Part shown: positions 1 through 8,258 of the stretch, one piece after another
Numbering within the stretch: the first letter of the stretch is position 1
Layout of the letters: the number at the start of each line of letters is the position of its first letter
The notes under the pieces: model-generated
Seen by the model: only the letters and a program-made list of their open reading frames with translations
Database searches by the model: none
Told to the model about the DNA's origin: nothing
Assembly: GCA_016124335.1 (NCBI GenBank)
Contig: WGNX01000005.1
Span: 62,001 to 126,000 of the forward strand
Direction: 5' to 3'
DNA from: Alphaproteobacteria bacterium
GTDB taxonomy: Bacteria; Pseudomonadota; Alphaproteobacteria; CACIAM-22H2
DNA: 64,000 nt
Position numbers and translations under genes: made by a program

Positions 1-235
1 CGACCACGCGCGGATGCGAAAGCCCTGCGAGGCGGTGCACTTCCTCGAAATCGTCCCAGATCAGGTGGAAGTATTCGCAGATCTGCACGACCAGCGCCGG
101 CGTGGGCTGGCCACGATGGCCGTGCTCGAGGGCCGAGAGATAGGCCTGGCTGATGTCGAGATCGGCCGCCATCTGCTTCATCGTGATGCCGCGCGCCTTG
201 CGCAGCGCGCGCACCTTCAGGCCGAAGGGCGTCAT
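1..235 (-). CDS. XRE-family helix-turn-helix regulator, C-terminus cut by the window edge
   Basis: About 78 codons are visible, read from an ATG at 235. The N-terminus reads MTPFGLKVRALRKARGIT, then a classic HTH with a QMAADLDISQAYLSALE segment, as in XRE/Cro-type DNA-binding domains. The downstream helix (residues about 55-75) is rich in aromatic and acidic residues. The start overlaps the stop of the Smr gene in an ATGA, so the two are translationally coupled. An XRE gene beside smr is a familiar arrangement in alphaproteobacteria. The target is unknown. The gene continues beyond position 1. Confidence 0.8.
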   Translation of the reverse strand, partial: MTPFGLKVRALRKARGITMKQMAADLDISQAYLSALEHGHRGQPTPALVVQICEYFHLIWDDFEEVHRLAGLSHPRVV

Positions 236-759
236 CGCTGGCGCCGCAGCAGGATGTAGAGCGCGCCCTCGCCGCCATGCTGGATGCGCGCGGACGCAAT
301 GCGCAGGATGCGGCCCGCATGCGGGCCCGCGCGCAGCCACTCGGGCACGTGCCGGCGCAGCACGCCCTCGCCCTGCCTTCCCTTGCCGGTGACGACCAGC
401 AGCACGCGCGCACCCGCCTTCACGGCGGAAGCGACGAACCGGTCGAGGGATTCATGCGCGCGCGCCTGCGTCAGGCCATGCAGGTCGATGGAACTGTCGA
501 TGGGCATCTCGCCGCGCTCGAAGCGCCGCGCGGTGTTGCGATCGAGCCCCGGCTCGGCCGGCTTGCGCGCGGGCGACCGCGGCGGCGGCGGAGCCGAGGG
601 GATGAGCGGAACGAAGACCGCACGGCGCTGCGCGGTCTCGCGTGCGGCCGGCTCGGGCAGTTTGGGTTCGCTGCGCTTGACCGTCTTGCGCCGCTTGAGC
701 GGCGTCACATCGCGCATGGCGAGATCGAACAGATGCGCGTCGGGAACGGGGCGCGGCAT
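232..759 (-). CDS. Smr-domain protein (MutS2 C-terminal-like nuclease domain)
   Basis: A 175-residue protein. The N-terminal half is basic and proline-rich (residues 1-85). A C-terminal Smr domain carries the DLHG motif (about residue 92), a VTGKG motif (about 123) and a HGG.GA segment near the end. Smr domains are DNA/RNA endonuclease or nicking domains; stand-alone Smr proteins have roles in RNA processing or DNA repair that are poorly defined. It lies 11 bp downstream of the lldD-type gene and overlaps the following XRE gene by 4 bp, so it is probably co-transcribed with both. Confidence 0.85.
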   Translation of the reverse strand: MPRPVPDAHLFDLAMRDVTPLKRRKTVKRSEPKLPEPAARETAQRRAVFVPLIPSAPPPPRSPARKPAEPGLDRNTARRFERGEMPIDSSIDLHGLTQARAHESLDRFVASAVKAGARVLLVVTGKGRQGEGVLRRHVPEWLRAGPHAGRILRIASARIQHGGEGALYILLRRQR

Positions 760-770
760 CCGTCCGCCGC

Positions 771-1970
771 CTATTTCGCGAGGCCGAATTCGCGCTTTGC
801 CTCGTCCGACAGGATCAGGTTGTCGCGGCCGAGCGCACGTTCGTTCGCGCGATCCTGGCCCGCGACCGCGCGGTTCTTGCCGCAGAAGGCCATCGTCACG
901 TCGAGTTCCTTGCGGATGATCTCGAGCGCCTTGGTGACGCCCGCCTCGCCCATCGCCCCCAGCCCATAGAGGAACGCGCGGCCGATATAGGTTCCCTTCG
1001 CACCCAGCGACAGCGCCTTCAGCACGTCCTGGCCCGAGCGGATGCCGCCGTCGAAATGCACCTCGATCCTGTCGCCCACGGCATCGACAATGGGCGCGAG
1101 TTTGGCGATCGAGGACAGCGCGCCGTCAAGCTGCCGGCCGCCGTGATTGGACACGATCAGCGCGTCGGCACCCGAGGCGACGGCCTTCACCGCGTCCTCT
1201 TCGTCGAGGATGCCCTTCAGGATCAGCTTGCCGCCCCAAAGGTCCTTGATCCACTTCACGTCGTCCCACGACAGGCGCGGGTCGAACTGCGAAGCGGTCC
1301 ACGACGACAGCGAGGACATGTCGTCCACGCCCGTGACATGGCCCACGATGTTGCCGAACTGCCGGCGCCTGGTGCCGAGCATGCCCATGCACCAGCCGGG
1401 CTTGGTCATCATGTTGACGATGTTGCCAAGCGTGAGCTTGGGCGGCGCCGAAAGGCCGTTCTTCAGGTCCTTGTGGCGCTGGCCGAGGATCTGGAGATCG
1501 AGCGTGAGCACCAGGGCCGAGCATTTGGCGGCCTTGGCCCGTGCGATCAGCCGCTCGATGAAGCCGCGATCGCGCAGCACGTAGAGCTGGAACCAGAACG
1601 GGGCCGACGTGTTCGCGGCAACATCCTCGATCGAACAGATGCTCATCGTCGACAGCGTGAAGGGCACGCCGAAGGCGGCGGCGGCGCGCGCGGCGAGGAT
1701 CTCGCCATCGGCATGCTGCATGCCGGTCAGGCCCGTGGGCGCAAGCGCCACCGGCATCGCCACGTCCTGGCCCACCATCTTGGAGGCGAGCGAACGGCCT
1801 TCCATATCCACAGCCACGCGCTGGCGCAGGCGGATCTTCTCGAAATCGGTCGTGTTCGCGCGGTAGGTCTGCTCGGTCCACGCACCGGAATCCGCGTAGT
1901 CATAGAACATGCGCGGCACGCGCCGCTGCGCCAGCACGCGCAGGTCTTCGATGTTGGTGATGACGGGCAT
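771..1970 (-). CDS. lldD: FMN-dependent alpha-hydroxy-acid dehydrogenase (L-lactate dehydrogenase type)
   Basis: A 399-residue protein of the FMN-binding alpha-hydroxy acid dehydrogenase family, which oxidises L-lactate or related 2-hydroxy acids and passes electrons to quinone or oxygen. It shows the family start MPVITNIEDLRV, the substrate/FMN segment at residues 75-82 (ALAPTGL), the catalytic SNHGGRQLDG motif with His276, and the FMN-phosphate DGGIRSGQDV motif near 309. I chose the ATG at 1970 because it matches the family N-terminus and follows an AAGG-type ribosome site; the longer upstream reading is low-complexity. A LysR gene lies just upstream on the same strand. Lactate is the likeliest substrate, but glycolate or mandelate cannot be excluded. 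Confidence 0.88.
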   Translation of the reverse strand: MPVITNIEDLRVLAQRRVPRMFYDYADSGAWTEQTYRANTTDFEKIRLRQRVAVDMEGRSLASKMVGQDVAMPVALAPTGLTGMQHADGEILAARAAAAFGVPFTLSTMSICSIEDVAANTSAPFWFQLYVLRDRGFIERLIARAKAAKCSALVLTLDLQILGQRHKDLKNGLSAPPKLTLGNIVNMMTKPGWCMGMLGTRRRQFGNIVGHVTGVDDMSSLSSWTASQFDPRLSWDDVKWIKDLWGGKLILKGILDEEDAVKAVASGADALIVSNHGGRQLDGALSSIAKLAPIVDAVGDRIEVHFDGGIRSGQDVLKALSLGAKGTYIGRAFLYGLGAMGEAGVTKALEIIRKELDVTMAFCGKNRAVAGQDRANERALGRDNLILSDEAKREFGLAK

Positions 1971-1999
1971 GGACCTTTTCCCCCGGAATGTCGCGTCTT

Positions 2000-2905
2000 C
2001 TATAGCAACGCGGCGTGTGCGGCGTCGAGAACCCACGCGCGGAAAGCCGCCACGCGCGGATCTTCGCTGGCCGCCTTCGGGGCCACGACCCAATAGGCGA
2101 AGCCTGACGGCAGCTCGAGATCGAAAAGCCGCACCAGCCGCCCGGCGGCGATGTCGTCAGCCAGCGGCACGCTGCGGCCGACCGCGACGCCCTGACCGAG
2201 CCGGGCGGCGGCATAAAGCGCGCTCGAATCCGAGAAGCCAGGCCCGCGCGCGGCAAGTGCGCGCGGCAGGCCCAGAAGCTCGATCCACGGTTCCCAGCCC
2301 AGCCGCGGCTCGCTGCGCCCGATGCTGGAATCGTGCAGCAGCGTTGCCCCACGGAGATCGGCCGGCCGCCGGAGCCCCTGCGCAAGCACCGGGGCCGCGC
2401 ACAGGAACAGCGCTTCCGGCAACAGCCGGTCGGCGCGCAGGTTCGCCGGCGGTTCCTTCGTGTAGCGGATGGCCACGTCCACTGCCTCGCGCGCGAAATC
2501 GACGAAGCGCCATTCCGAACGCAGCACGACATCGATCTCGGGATAGCGGCGGCGGAAATCCGGCAGGCGCGGCACAAGCCAGCCGGTCGCAAACGAGGGC
2601 AATGCCGACACGACAAGCCGGCCCGCGCGCGGCCGGCCACGCAGCGCCTGTGTGGCCGCCGCAAGCGTGGCGAATCCTTCCTCCAGCCCCGGCAGATAGG
2701 CGCGGCCCGAATCCGTCAGTTCCAGCCCGCGCGGCAAGCGGCGGAACAGCTTCACGCCCAGATGCGCCTCGAGGGCCGCGACATGCTGGCTGATCGCGGC
2801 GGGCGTGACGTTGAGTTCGCGCGCCGCCGCGGTGAAGCCGCCATTGCGCGCGGCGGCTTCGAAGGCACGCAGGGCGTTGAGCGGCGGCAGGCGGCGCGAG
2901 GACAT
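2000..2905 (-). CDS. LysR-family transcriptional regulator (GcvA-like)
   Basis: A 301-residue protein. It has an N-terminal winged HTH (residues 5-64, LNALRAFEAAARNGGFTAAA then the ISQHVAALE recognition helix) and a periplasmic-binding-protein-like effector domain from about 90 to 295. This is the standard LysR length and architecture, of the GcvA-like type. It sits 29 bp upstream of the lldD-type gene on the same strand and is divergent from a glutathione S-transferase gene across a 76-bp spacer. It may regulate either or both; this is inferred from position only. Confidence 0.88.
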   Translation of the reverse strand: MSSRRLPPLNALRAFEAAARNGGFTAAARELNVTPAAISQHVAALEAHLGVKLFRRLPRGLELTDSGRAYLPGLEEGFATLAAATQALRGRPRAGRLVVSALPSFATGWLVPRLPDFRRRYPEIDVVLRSEWRFVDFAREAVDVAIRYTKEPPANLRADRLLPEALFLCAAPVLAQGLRRPADLRGATLLHDSSIGRSEPRLGWEPWIELLGLPRALAARGPGFSDSSALYAAARLGQGVAVGRSVPLADDIAAGRLVRLFDLELPSGFAYWVVAPKAASEDPRVAAFRAWVLDAAHAALL

Positions 2906-2981
2906 GAGACCAAGTATAACTTAGCCTTGGCCCGGAAAAACCCGTTTGTGCGGCCGCCCGGCTGCTCTTAACAGAAAAGCC

Positions 2982-3587
2982 ATGATCGAGTTATTCGACA
3001 GTCCCTTCTCGGGCAACGCGTACAAGTGCCGGCTGCTCATGCACAAGCTTGGCTTGCCCTATCGGCGCACCGTCGTGGATATCGACAGAGGCGAGAGCCG
3101 CACGCCCGAATTCCTCGCGCGCAACCCCAACGGCCGCGTGCCGCTGCTGCTGCTCGAGGACGGAACGCATCTTGCGGAATCGAACGCGATCCTGTGCTGG
3201 CTTGCCAAGGGCACGGCTTGGCTGCCCGAAGACCGGCTCGAATTCGCGCAAGTCATGCAGTGGCTGTTCTTCGAGCAGTATAGCCACGAGCCGAATATCG
3301 CAACGGTGCGCTACTGGCTGACGCATGGCTTCGAGATCACGCCGCTGCGCGCGCAGCTGATCGAGATTAAGCGCCCGCAAGGCCACGCGGCGCTGGGCGT
3401 GATGGAAGGCCATCTCGCGTCGCGCCCCTTCTTCGTTGGCGCCCGGCCGACGATCGCGGATATGGCGCTCTACGCCTATACGCATGTCGCCGAGGAGGGC
3501 GGCTTCGCGCTCAAGGACTATCCGCACGTCCGCGCCTGGCTTGCCCGCGTGACGGCCGACACGCCGCACATCGCGATCACCGATTAG
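2982..3587 (+). CDS. Glutathione S-transferase family protein
   Basis: A 201-residue protein with an N-terminal thioredoxin-like GST domain (residues 1-80: MIELFDSPFSGNAYKCRLL, then the glutathione-contacting NPNGRVPLL and ESNAI segments) and an all-helical C-terminal domain from about 85. It probably conjugates glutathione to electrophiles or acts as a thiol reductase. I start it at the ATG at 2982, where the family N-terminus begins, rather than 12 codons earlier. It is divergent from lysR and convergent with mltA across a palindromic repeat. Confidence 0.88.
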   Translation: MIELFDSPFSGNAYKCRLLMHKLGLPYRRTVVDIDRGESRTPEFLARNPNGRVPLLLLEDGTHLAESNAILCWLAKGTAWLPEDRLEFAQVMQWLFFEQYSHEPNIATVRYWLTHGFEITPLRAQLIEIKRPQGHAALGVMEGHLASRPFFVGARPTIADMALYAYTHVAEEGGFALKDYPHVRAWLARVTADTPHIAITD

Positions 3588-3656
3588 CCGCCGCGTAGCG
3601 TCACCCCCGGGCCCGACCCGGGGTCTGCGACTTCAGGTATCGCACCCGAAGATCAA

Positions 3657-3731
3657 GTCGTGGATGCCCGGCTTTGCCGGGCATGACGGCTCTTTTTCTG
3701 TCATGCCCGCACTTGTGCGGGCATCCACGAC
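3657..3731. repeat. Paired REP-like palindromes between convergent genes
   Basis: Two hairpins lie head to head. The first, 3657-3687, has arms around GATGCCCGGC/GCCGGGCAT; the second, 3700-3731, has arms around ATGCCCGCAC/GTGCGGGCAT. They are near inverted copies of each other, sharing GTCGTGGATGCCCG on opposite strands. A further palindrome (CCCGGGcccgaCCCGGG) precedes them at about 3606-3622. This is the look of repetitive extragenic palindromes in alphaproteobacteria. It lies between the convergent GST and mltA genes and could act as a bidirectional terminator or mRNA stabiliser. Confidence 0.75.
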
Positions 3732-3741
3732 TTCGGGAGCC

Positions 3742-4941
3742 TCAGCTCACCCTTAGCCGCCGTTCGGCGACGGCGCGCGGCAGCAGCAGCCACGCGCGGC
3801 CGGTGGAGCGCATGCGGCCCGCGCGTTCCTCGGCCGCCTTGCCGGCACCCCAGAACACGTCGCCGCGCACCGGCCCGCGGATCGCGCCGCCGGTGTCCTG
3901 CGCCATCACGAGGCGTTGCAGGCGCTGGGCTGGGTCGAGCGGATCGTCGGCATCCAGGAACACCGGCACGCCCATCGGCAGGAACGCGCGGTCGACGGCG
4001 AGCGACCGGCCCGGCGTGAGCGCCACGCCCTCGCTGCCCAGCGGCCCGTCGCCGTCGAGCACGCGAAAGAAAACATAGCTGGGGTTGGAATTTCGGATCG
4101 CGGCGGCTTCGGCCGGATGGGCAAGGAGCCAAGCCTTGATCGACTGCAGGGAGACATCTTCGCGCGTCAACGCGCCGCGCTCGATGAGCGTGCGCCCGAT
4201 GGGCACGTAGGGCTGGCCGTTCTGTGCCGCAAAGCCCACGCGCAGGATGCGCCCGTCCTCCAGCACGACGCGGCCGGAGCCCTGCACTTCCAGGAAGAAC
4301 GCTTCGGTCGCATCGTCGACCCACAGCAGTGGCTTGCCGCGCTGGCCAAGCGAGCCTTCGGTGATGCGCTGGCGCGTGTCGTAGGGACGCAAGGCCCCGT
4401 TCTCGACCCGGCCGGCAATGCGCTGGCCGCGCAGCTCGTCGCGGAAGGCGCCGAGGTCGACCGTCACCAGATCGTCGGGGCGACCATAGAGTGGAATTGA
4501 AAACCGCGCCGAGCGCTTCAGGCTGCCGCGCAGCTCCGGCTCGTAATAGCCGGTGAAAAGCCCGTCGGCCGCATCGTTGTTCGACAGGGCGAAGGGAATG
4601 AAGTTCGCCTCGAAGAACGCACGCGCGTCCTGCGCGCCGATGCGTTCTGCCGCCGCACACGGTGCACGCCAGTCAGCCACGCGCCCGGCGAGCGCGTCGT
4701 TGCCGATGGTCTGCGTATCCGAAAGGCGGGCAAGCCGCGCGCAGGTGCGGCGCAGGGCCGGCAGCGCTTCGGCCACACGGTCGGCGGTCCAGCCGGGCAG
4801 ATCGGCGAAAGTCGCGGGTCGCAACACGAGGCGCGCGGGCGGCGCTTCAGGCACCGGTGCGGGAACGGGCGCTTTGGGGCCTGCACAGCCCGCCAGCCCC
4901 AGCGCGAACGAAAGGAAGATCGCCGGCGCGAAGCGCGGCAT
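3742..4941 (-). CDS. mltA: Membrane-bound lytic murein transglycosylase A (lipoprotein)
   Basis: A 399-residue protein that cleaves the glycan strands of peptidoglycan to give 1,6-anhydromuropeptides at the outer membrane. It begins with a lipoprotein signal peptide ending in the lipobox LAGC (Cys19). The MltA domain includes the GLFTGYYEPEL motif (about residue 125), and a C-terminal 3D domain carries the catalytic-Asp motif MAQDTGGAIRGP and then GDVFWGAG. I chose the ATG at 4941 because the signal peptide starts there. It follows the Tim44-like gene by 11 bp, in the order usual for these bacteria. Confidence 0.93.
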   Translation of the reverse strand: MPRFAPAIFLSFALGLAGCAGPKAPVPAPVPEAPPARLVLRPATFADLPGWTADRVAEALPALRRTCARLARLSDTQTIGNDALAGRVADWRAPCAAAERIGAQDARAFFEANFIPFALSNNDAADGLFTGYYEPELRGSLKRSARFSIPLYGRPDDLVTVDLGAFRDELRGQRIAGRVENGALRPYDTRQRITEGSLGQRGKPLLWVDDATEAFFLEVQGSGRVVLEDGRILRVGFAAQNGQPYVPIGRTLIERGALTREDVSLQSIKAWLLAHPAEAAAIRNSNPSYVFFRVLDGDGPLGSEGVALTPGRSLAVDRAFLPMGVPVFLDADDPLDPAQRLQRLVMAQDTGGAIRGPVRGDVFWGAGKAAEERAGRMRSTGRAWLLLPRAVAERRLRVS

Positions 4942-4952
4942 CGGGCGAAGCC

Positions 4953-5657
4953 TCAGGAGGGCTCTTCGGTGCGCACCAGCGCCCAGTTCGGATCGCGACT
5001 GCGCGTGTCGCGCGCGAAGGTCCACTGATCGGTCAGCACGTTGACCTTCGTGGCATCGCCGTCGATGACCTTGCCGTCGGCATCGCGCGTGGCGATGACC
5101 TGCTCGGACACGAACTTCACGGTTACGTTCGCGAAGCGGCCCTGCATCGAGGCGGCGACGATATCGGCGCTGCGGATCCCCACAAGCGTCGTCTCGAGCG
5201 TGTTCTTCGCGGCCACGCGCTCGCGGATGGCGCGCGCGAACCCCTCGTAGACTTCCGGCGCAAGCAGCGGCTTCAGCGTATCGGTGTCGCCCTGCGCGAA
5301 GGAGGCGACGATCATCTCGAACGCGCCGCGCGCCCCTTGCGCGAATTCGGCCGGCGCGAAGGAGGGATCGGCACGGCGGATCTCGTCGAACCCGCGCTGC
5401 AGGACCGGATCGCCTGCGACAGGCGCTTCCACCTCGCCGGGAGTCACGTCGATCGTCGGGCGGTTGGCGCCCGGAAACGGCGTGACGTTGTCGGAGACCT
5501 TGTCGGCGCGATCGAGCGTGCGCTCGGGCGGCCGCGCGCGCCAGCGCTCGGAATCCTCGGCACCCGTCCGCCGCCCCAGGATGCTGCGCAGGCGCAGGAT
5601 CAGGAACGCGGCCACGGCCGCGAACAGCAGGATATCCATGATCGCCATATCGCCCAT
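4953..5657 (-). CDS. Tim44/TimA-like domain protein, membrane-anchored
   Basis: A 234-residue protein. One N-terminal membrane helix (about residues 6-22, MDILLFAAVAAFLILRL) is followed by a charged linker and a C-terminal Tim44-like domain (about residues 100-230, with FEMIVASFAQGDTDTLKPLL). The family is related to the mitochondrial import motor subunit Tim44. In alphaproteobacteria it is found next to secB and mltA, suggesting a role in envelope protein traffic, though this is not firmly established. The start could also be the ATG at 5648 or 5639. It is divergent from the histidine phosphatase gene. Confidence 0.85.
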   Translation of the reverse strand: MGDMAIMDILLFAAVAAFLILRLRSILGRRTGAEDSERWRARPPERTLDRADKVSDNVTPFPGANRPTIDVTPGEVEAPVAGDPVLQRGFDEIRRADPSFAPAEFAQGARGAFEMIVASFAQGDTDTLKPLLAPEVYEGFARAIRERVAAKNTLETTLVGIRSADIVAASMQGRFANVTVKFVSEQVIATRDADGKVIDGDATKVNVLTDQWTFARDTRSRDPNWALVRTEEPS

Positions 5658-5802
5658 CGACGCTCGTCCAGAAGCCGGTTGCGGCCGGGTGATTTCCCGT
5701 ACCGTCCTGTTATAAATAGGCGTCGTCGGGGCCGGGAACAAGCGGGTTTGGCCGCTCATTCGGCTCCCTTCGAGATTTTCCCGCCACCCGGCAATCACCC
5801 GC

Positions 5803-6342
5803 ATGCTGCTGATCCGACACGGCCAATCCGAGTTCAACGTGGTCTTTTCCCGCACGCGGGTCGATCCCGGGATCCGCGATCCGCGGCTGACCGAGTTCGG
5901 CCGCGCGCAGGCGCGCGAAATCGCGGGCGAGCTTGCGGCCTACGGTATCGGGCGGATCATCGCGAGCCCCTATACGCGCGCCATCGAAACGGCGCTGCCC
6001 ATCGCCGAGCGGCTGGGCGCCGCCATCGAGATCGACCCGAGCGTGGGCGAACGCGCGGCCTATTTCTGCGACATCGGCTCCTCGCCGGCCGAACTCAAGC
6101 GCCGTTTCCCGATGCTCGATTTCGACCATCTCGACGATCCGTGGTTCCACGATCACGAGACGCTGGGCCGGCACGAAACCGAGGAAGAGCTTGCCCGGCG
6201 CGGTGCGGAATTCCGTGCCCGCGCGGCCGTCTTCCCCGACCGTTCGGATGTGCTCGTCGTCACGCACTGGGGCTTCATCCGGGCGTTGACCGGCCAGCAG
6301 GTGAAGAACGCCGAAATCGTGCGCCTTCAATTCGACGATTGA
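5803..6342 (+). CDS. Histidine phosphatase (phosphoglycerate-mutase-like)
   Basis: A 179-residue protein starting MLLIRHGQSEFN, the RHG active-site motif whose His takes the phosphate. SPYTRAIET (about residue 55) and the second catalytic His in VVTHWGFIRAL (about 154) complete the family pattern. It is close in length to small SixA/GpmB-like phosphatases. The substrate cannot be told from sequence. It precedes secB on the same strand with a 64-bp gap. Confidence 0.85.
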   Translation: MLLIRHGQSEFNVVFSRTRVDPGIRDPRLTEFGRAQAREIAGELAAYGIGRIIASPYTRAIETALPIAERLGAAIEIDPSVGERAAYFCDIGSSPAELKRRFPMLDFDHLDDPWFHDHETLGRHETEEELARRGAEFRARAAVFPDRSDVLVVTHWGFIRALTGQQVKNAEIVRLQFDD

Positions 6343-6406
6343 GCCCGTCCGGCGGTTCGTGTTACCGCCTCGGCCGACATTCATTCCGACCGGAGTTTCC
6401 CGTCCC

Positions 6407-6910
6407 ATGACCGATTCAAGCGGCGCACCGCAAGAAGGCCCCAGCTTCGGCGTCCTCGCGCAGTACCTGAAGGACCTTTCCTTCGAGAGCCCGCGCGCGC
6501 CCGACATCTTCCTTGCGCAGGACAAGAACCCGCAGGTCGGCGCCGACGTGCGCGTGGAAGCCCGCCCGCTTGGCGAGAACGTCTACGAGGTCGAGCTGTC
6601 CATCCAGGCTTCGGCCCGTTCGGGCGAAGAAACCGTCTTCGTCGTCGACTGCCTTTATGCGGGCGTCTTCCAGATCGCGGGACTGCCGCAGGAACATCTC
6701 GGGCCGTTCCTGATGATCGAGTGCCCGCGCATGATCTTCCCCTTCGCGCGCAATATCGTGGCCGATGCCACGCGCGAAGGCGGTTTCCCGCCGCTGCTGC
6801 TCCAGCCGGTCGATTTCGTCGAACTTTACCGCAAGCGGCTGGCCGAGCAGACCCAGGCGCCGACACCTTCGGCAACCGGCCCCAGCTCGCGCATCATCCT
6901 GCCGAGCTGA
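6407..6910 (+). CDS. secB: Protein-export chaperone SecB
   Basis: A 167-residue cytoplasmic chaperone that holds precursors unfolded and delivers them to SecA. It has the family core YLKDLSFESPRAP near residue 20, ECPRMIFPFARNIVAD (about 105) and FPPLLLQPVDF (about 125). The acidic Pro/Ser tail is variable in the family. I start it at the ATG at 6407; the ORF's earlier ATG at 6359 adds a sequence not found in SecB. It is convergent with dnaQ. Confidence 0.95.
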   Translation: MTDSSGAPQEGPSFGVLAQYLKDLSFESPRAPDIFLAQDKNPQVGADVRVEARPLGENVYEVELSIQASARSGEETVFVVDCLYAGVFQIAGLPQEHLGPFLMIECPRMIFPFARNIVADATREGGFPPLLLQPVDFVELYRKRLAEQTQAPTPSATGPSSRIILPS

Positions 6911-6934
6911 CGCGAAAGGCCGCAGGCGATTCGC

Positions 6935-6952
6935 GTCATGGCCGGGCATGAC
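6935..6952. repeat. Imperfect REP-like palindrome between secB and dnaQ
   Basis: GTCATGGCCGGGCATGAC is palindromic except at two positions and shares the GGGCATGAC core with the REP pair at 3657-3731. It lies in the 55-bp space between the convergent ends of secB and dnaQ. It is probably a remnant of the same extragenic repeat. Confidence 0.5.
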
Positions 6953-6965
6953 GACATTGGATTGG

Positions 6966-7646
6966 CTACGACAGCCAGACCGGGTTCTTGATCTTCGCCA
7001 CGGCCGCTTCGTGCGCGGCCGCTTCGGCCGGCGTGGGTGCATGCGGGCGCGGTTCGCGCGCGGGCCCGCGCCTGACCTCGACCGACGCCTGCGCCTGCGG
7101 GCCGCGCGCTGCCGGCCCCGTCTCGAGCAGGGCCGCCTGCCGGCCGCCGATCAGCTCGAGATAGACCTGCGCCAGCAGATCGCAGTCGAGCAGCGCGCCG
7201 TGGAACGTGCGGTGGGCGTTGTCGACGCCGAAGCGTTTGCACAGCGCATCGAGCGAGGCCGGCGCGCCGGGGAACTTCTTGCGGGCGACCAGCACCGTGT
7301 CGATGGCGCGCGCGAGCGGGATCTTGGGGAAGCCCAGCCGGGCAAGTTCGGCGTTGATGAAGCCCACGTCGAACTCGGCATTGTGGATGACGAGCTTCGA
7401 ATCGGCCACGAACTCGAGGAATTCCGAAACGATCTCGGCGAAGACGGGCGCGCCCTTCAGCTTCTCGTTTGTGATGCCGTGGACGGCGGCAGCCTCGGCC
7501 GACACTTCCATTTCCGGATCGACGAGCTTGTGGAAGTTCCGGCCCGTCGGCACGTGGTTCATCAGCTCGACGCACGCGATCTCGAGGATGCGGTGGCTCT
7601 TGGGATCGAGGCCGGTGGTTTCGGTATCGAGAACGATTTCGCGCAT
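6966..7646 (-). CDS. dnaQ: DNA polymerase III epsilon subunit, 3'-5' proofreading exonuclease
   Basis: A 226-residue DEDDh exonuclease. ExoI is LDTETTGLD (Asp7, Glu9), ExoII is HNAEFDVGF (about residue 89), and ExoIII contains the His and Asp of AHRTFHGALLDCDLLAQVY (about 140-160). The alanine/proline-rich tail ends in KNPVWLS and would bind the alpha subunit. Its ATG overlaps the coaE stop in TGATG. DnaQ proofreads during chromosome replication. Confidence 0.94.
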   Translation of the reverse strand: MREIVLDTETTGLDPKSHRILEIACVELMNHVPTGRNFHKLVDPEMEVSAEAAAVHGITNEKLKGAPVFAEIVSEFLEFVADSKLVIHNAEFDVGFINAELARLGFPKIPLARAIDTVLVARKKFPGAPASLDALCKRFGVDNAHRTFHGALLDCDLLAQVYLELIGGRQAALLETGPAARGPQAQASVEVRRGPAREPRPHAPTPAEAAAHEAAVAKIKNPVWLS

Positions 7647-8254
7647 CAGTCTTTCCGGCGATGAGGGATCGTGCGCGCGAGTCTCGCGGCTTTGGCGAGT
7701 GCGCGCAAGGTCACAAGATGGCCCAGGCCCGTGACCGCAACGATATCGGCCAGCACGCGCTTTTTGGCGTCGGGCATCTGGCGGGCGAGGATACCGGCGA
7801 GCTTTTCCGGCGTCATGCCGGGCCGGGCCAGTGCACGCTGGCGCTGGATGGCTGGCGAGGCCGAGACGACGACGACAAGATCGCAGCGCCGCTCGCCCAT
7901 CGTTTCGTAGAGCAGCGGCACGTCGAGGCAGACGAGCTTCGTGCGCGCCCGCATGTGCCGGTCGAGGAAGGCGCGCTGGGCGGCACGCGCCAGCGGATGA
8001 AGGATCTTCTCCAATCGTCGCAGTGCGGCCGGATCGCCGAAGACCCTGGCACCCAGCGCCGCGCGGTCGACAGCGCCGTCATGCACCGTGCCGGGGAAGG
8101 CCGCTTCGACGGGTGTTACGCCCGCCCCGCCGCGCGCGAGCAGGCGGTGGATCTCCGCATCCGCGTCGTAGACCGGAATGCCCATGCGCCGTAGCAGCCG
8201 CGCGGCGGTGGACTTGCCCATCGCGATCGAGCCGGTGAGGCCGAGGACGCGCAT
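7646..8254 (-). CDS. coaE: Dephospho-CoA kinase
   Basis: A 202-residue P-loop kinase that catalyses the last step of CoA synthesis, phosphorylating the 3'-hydroxyl of dephospho-CoA. It shows GLTGSIAMGKST (Walker A, residues 6-16), the DADAEIHRLL substrate motif (about 30) and the DVPLLYETM segment (about 111). It lies 4 bp after maf and overlaps dnaQ by one base. In many relatives aroE lies between maf and coaE; it is missing here. Confidence 0.94.
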   Translation of the reverse strand: MRVLGLTGSIAMGKSTAARLLRRMGIPVYDADAEIHRLLARGGAGVTPVEAAFPGTVHDGAVDRAALGARVFGDPAALRRLEKILHPLARAAQRAFLDRHMRARTKLVCLDVPLLYETMGERRCDLVVVVSASPAIQRQRALARPGMTPEKLAGILARQMPDAKKRVLADIVAVTGLGHLVTLRALAKAARLARTIPHRRKD

Positions 8255-8258
8255 CCGC

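Noticed and set aside
3600-3740. CRISPR-like or transposon-end reading of the palindromic repeats
   Set aside because: Only two copies, no spacers, and no transposase or target-site duplication; they fit REP elements.
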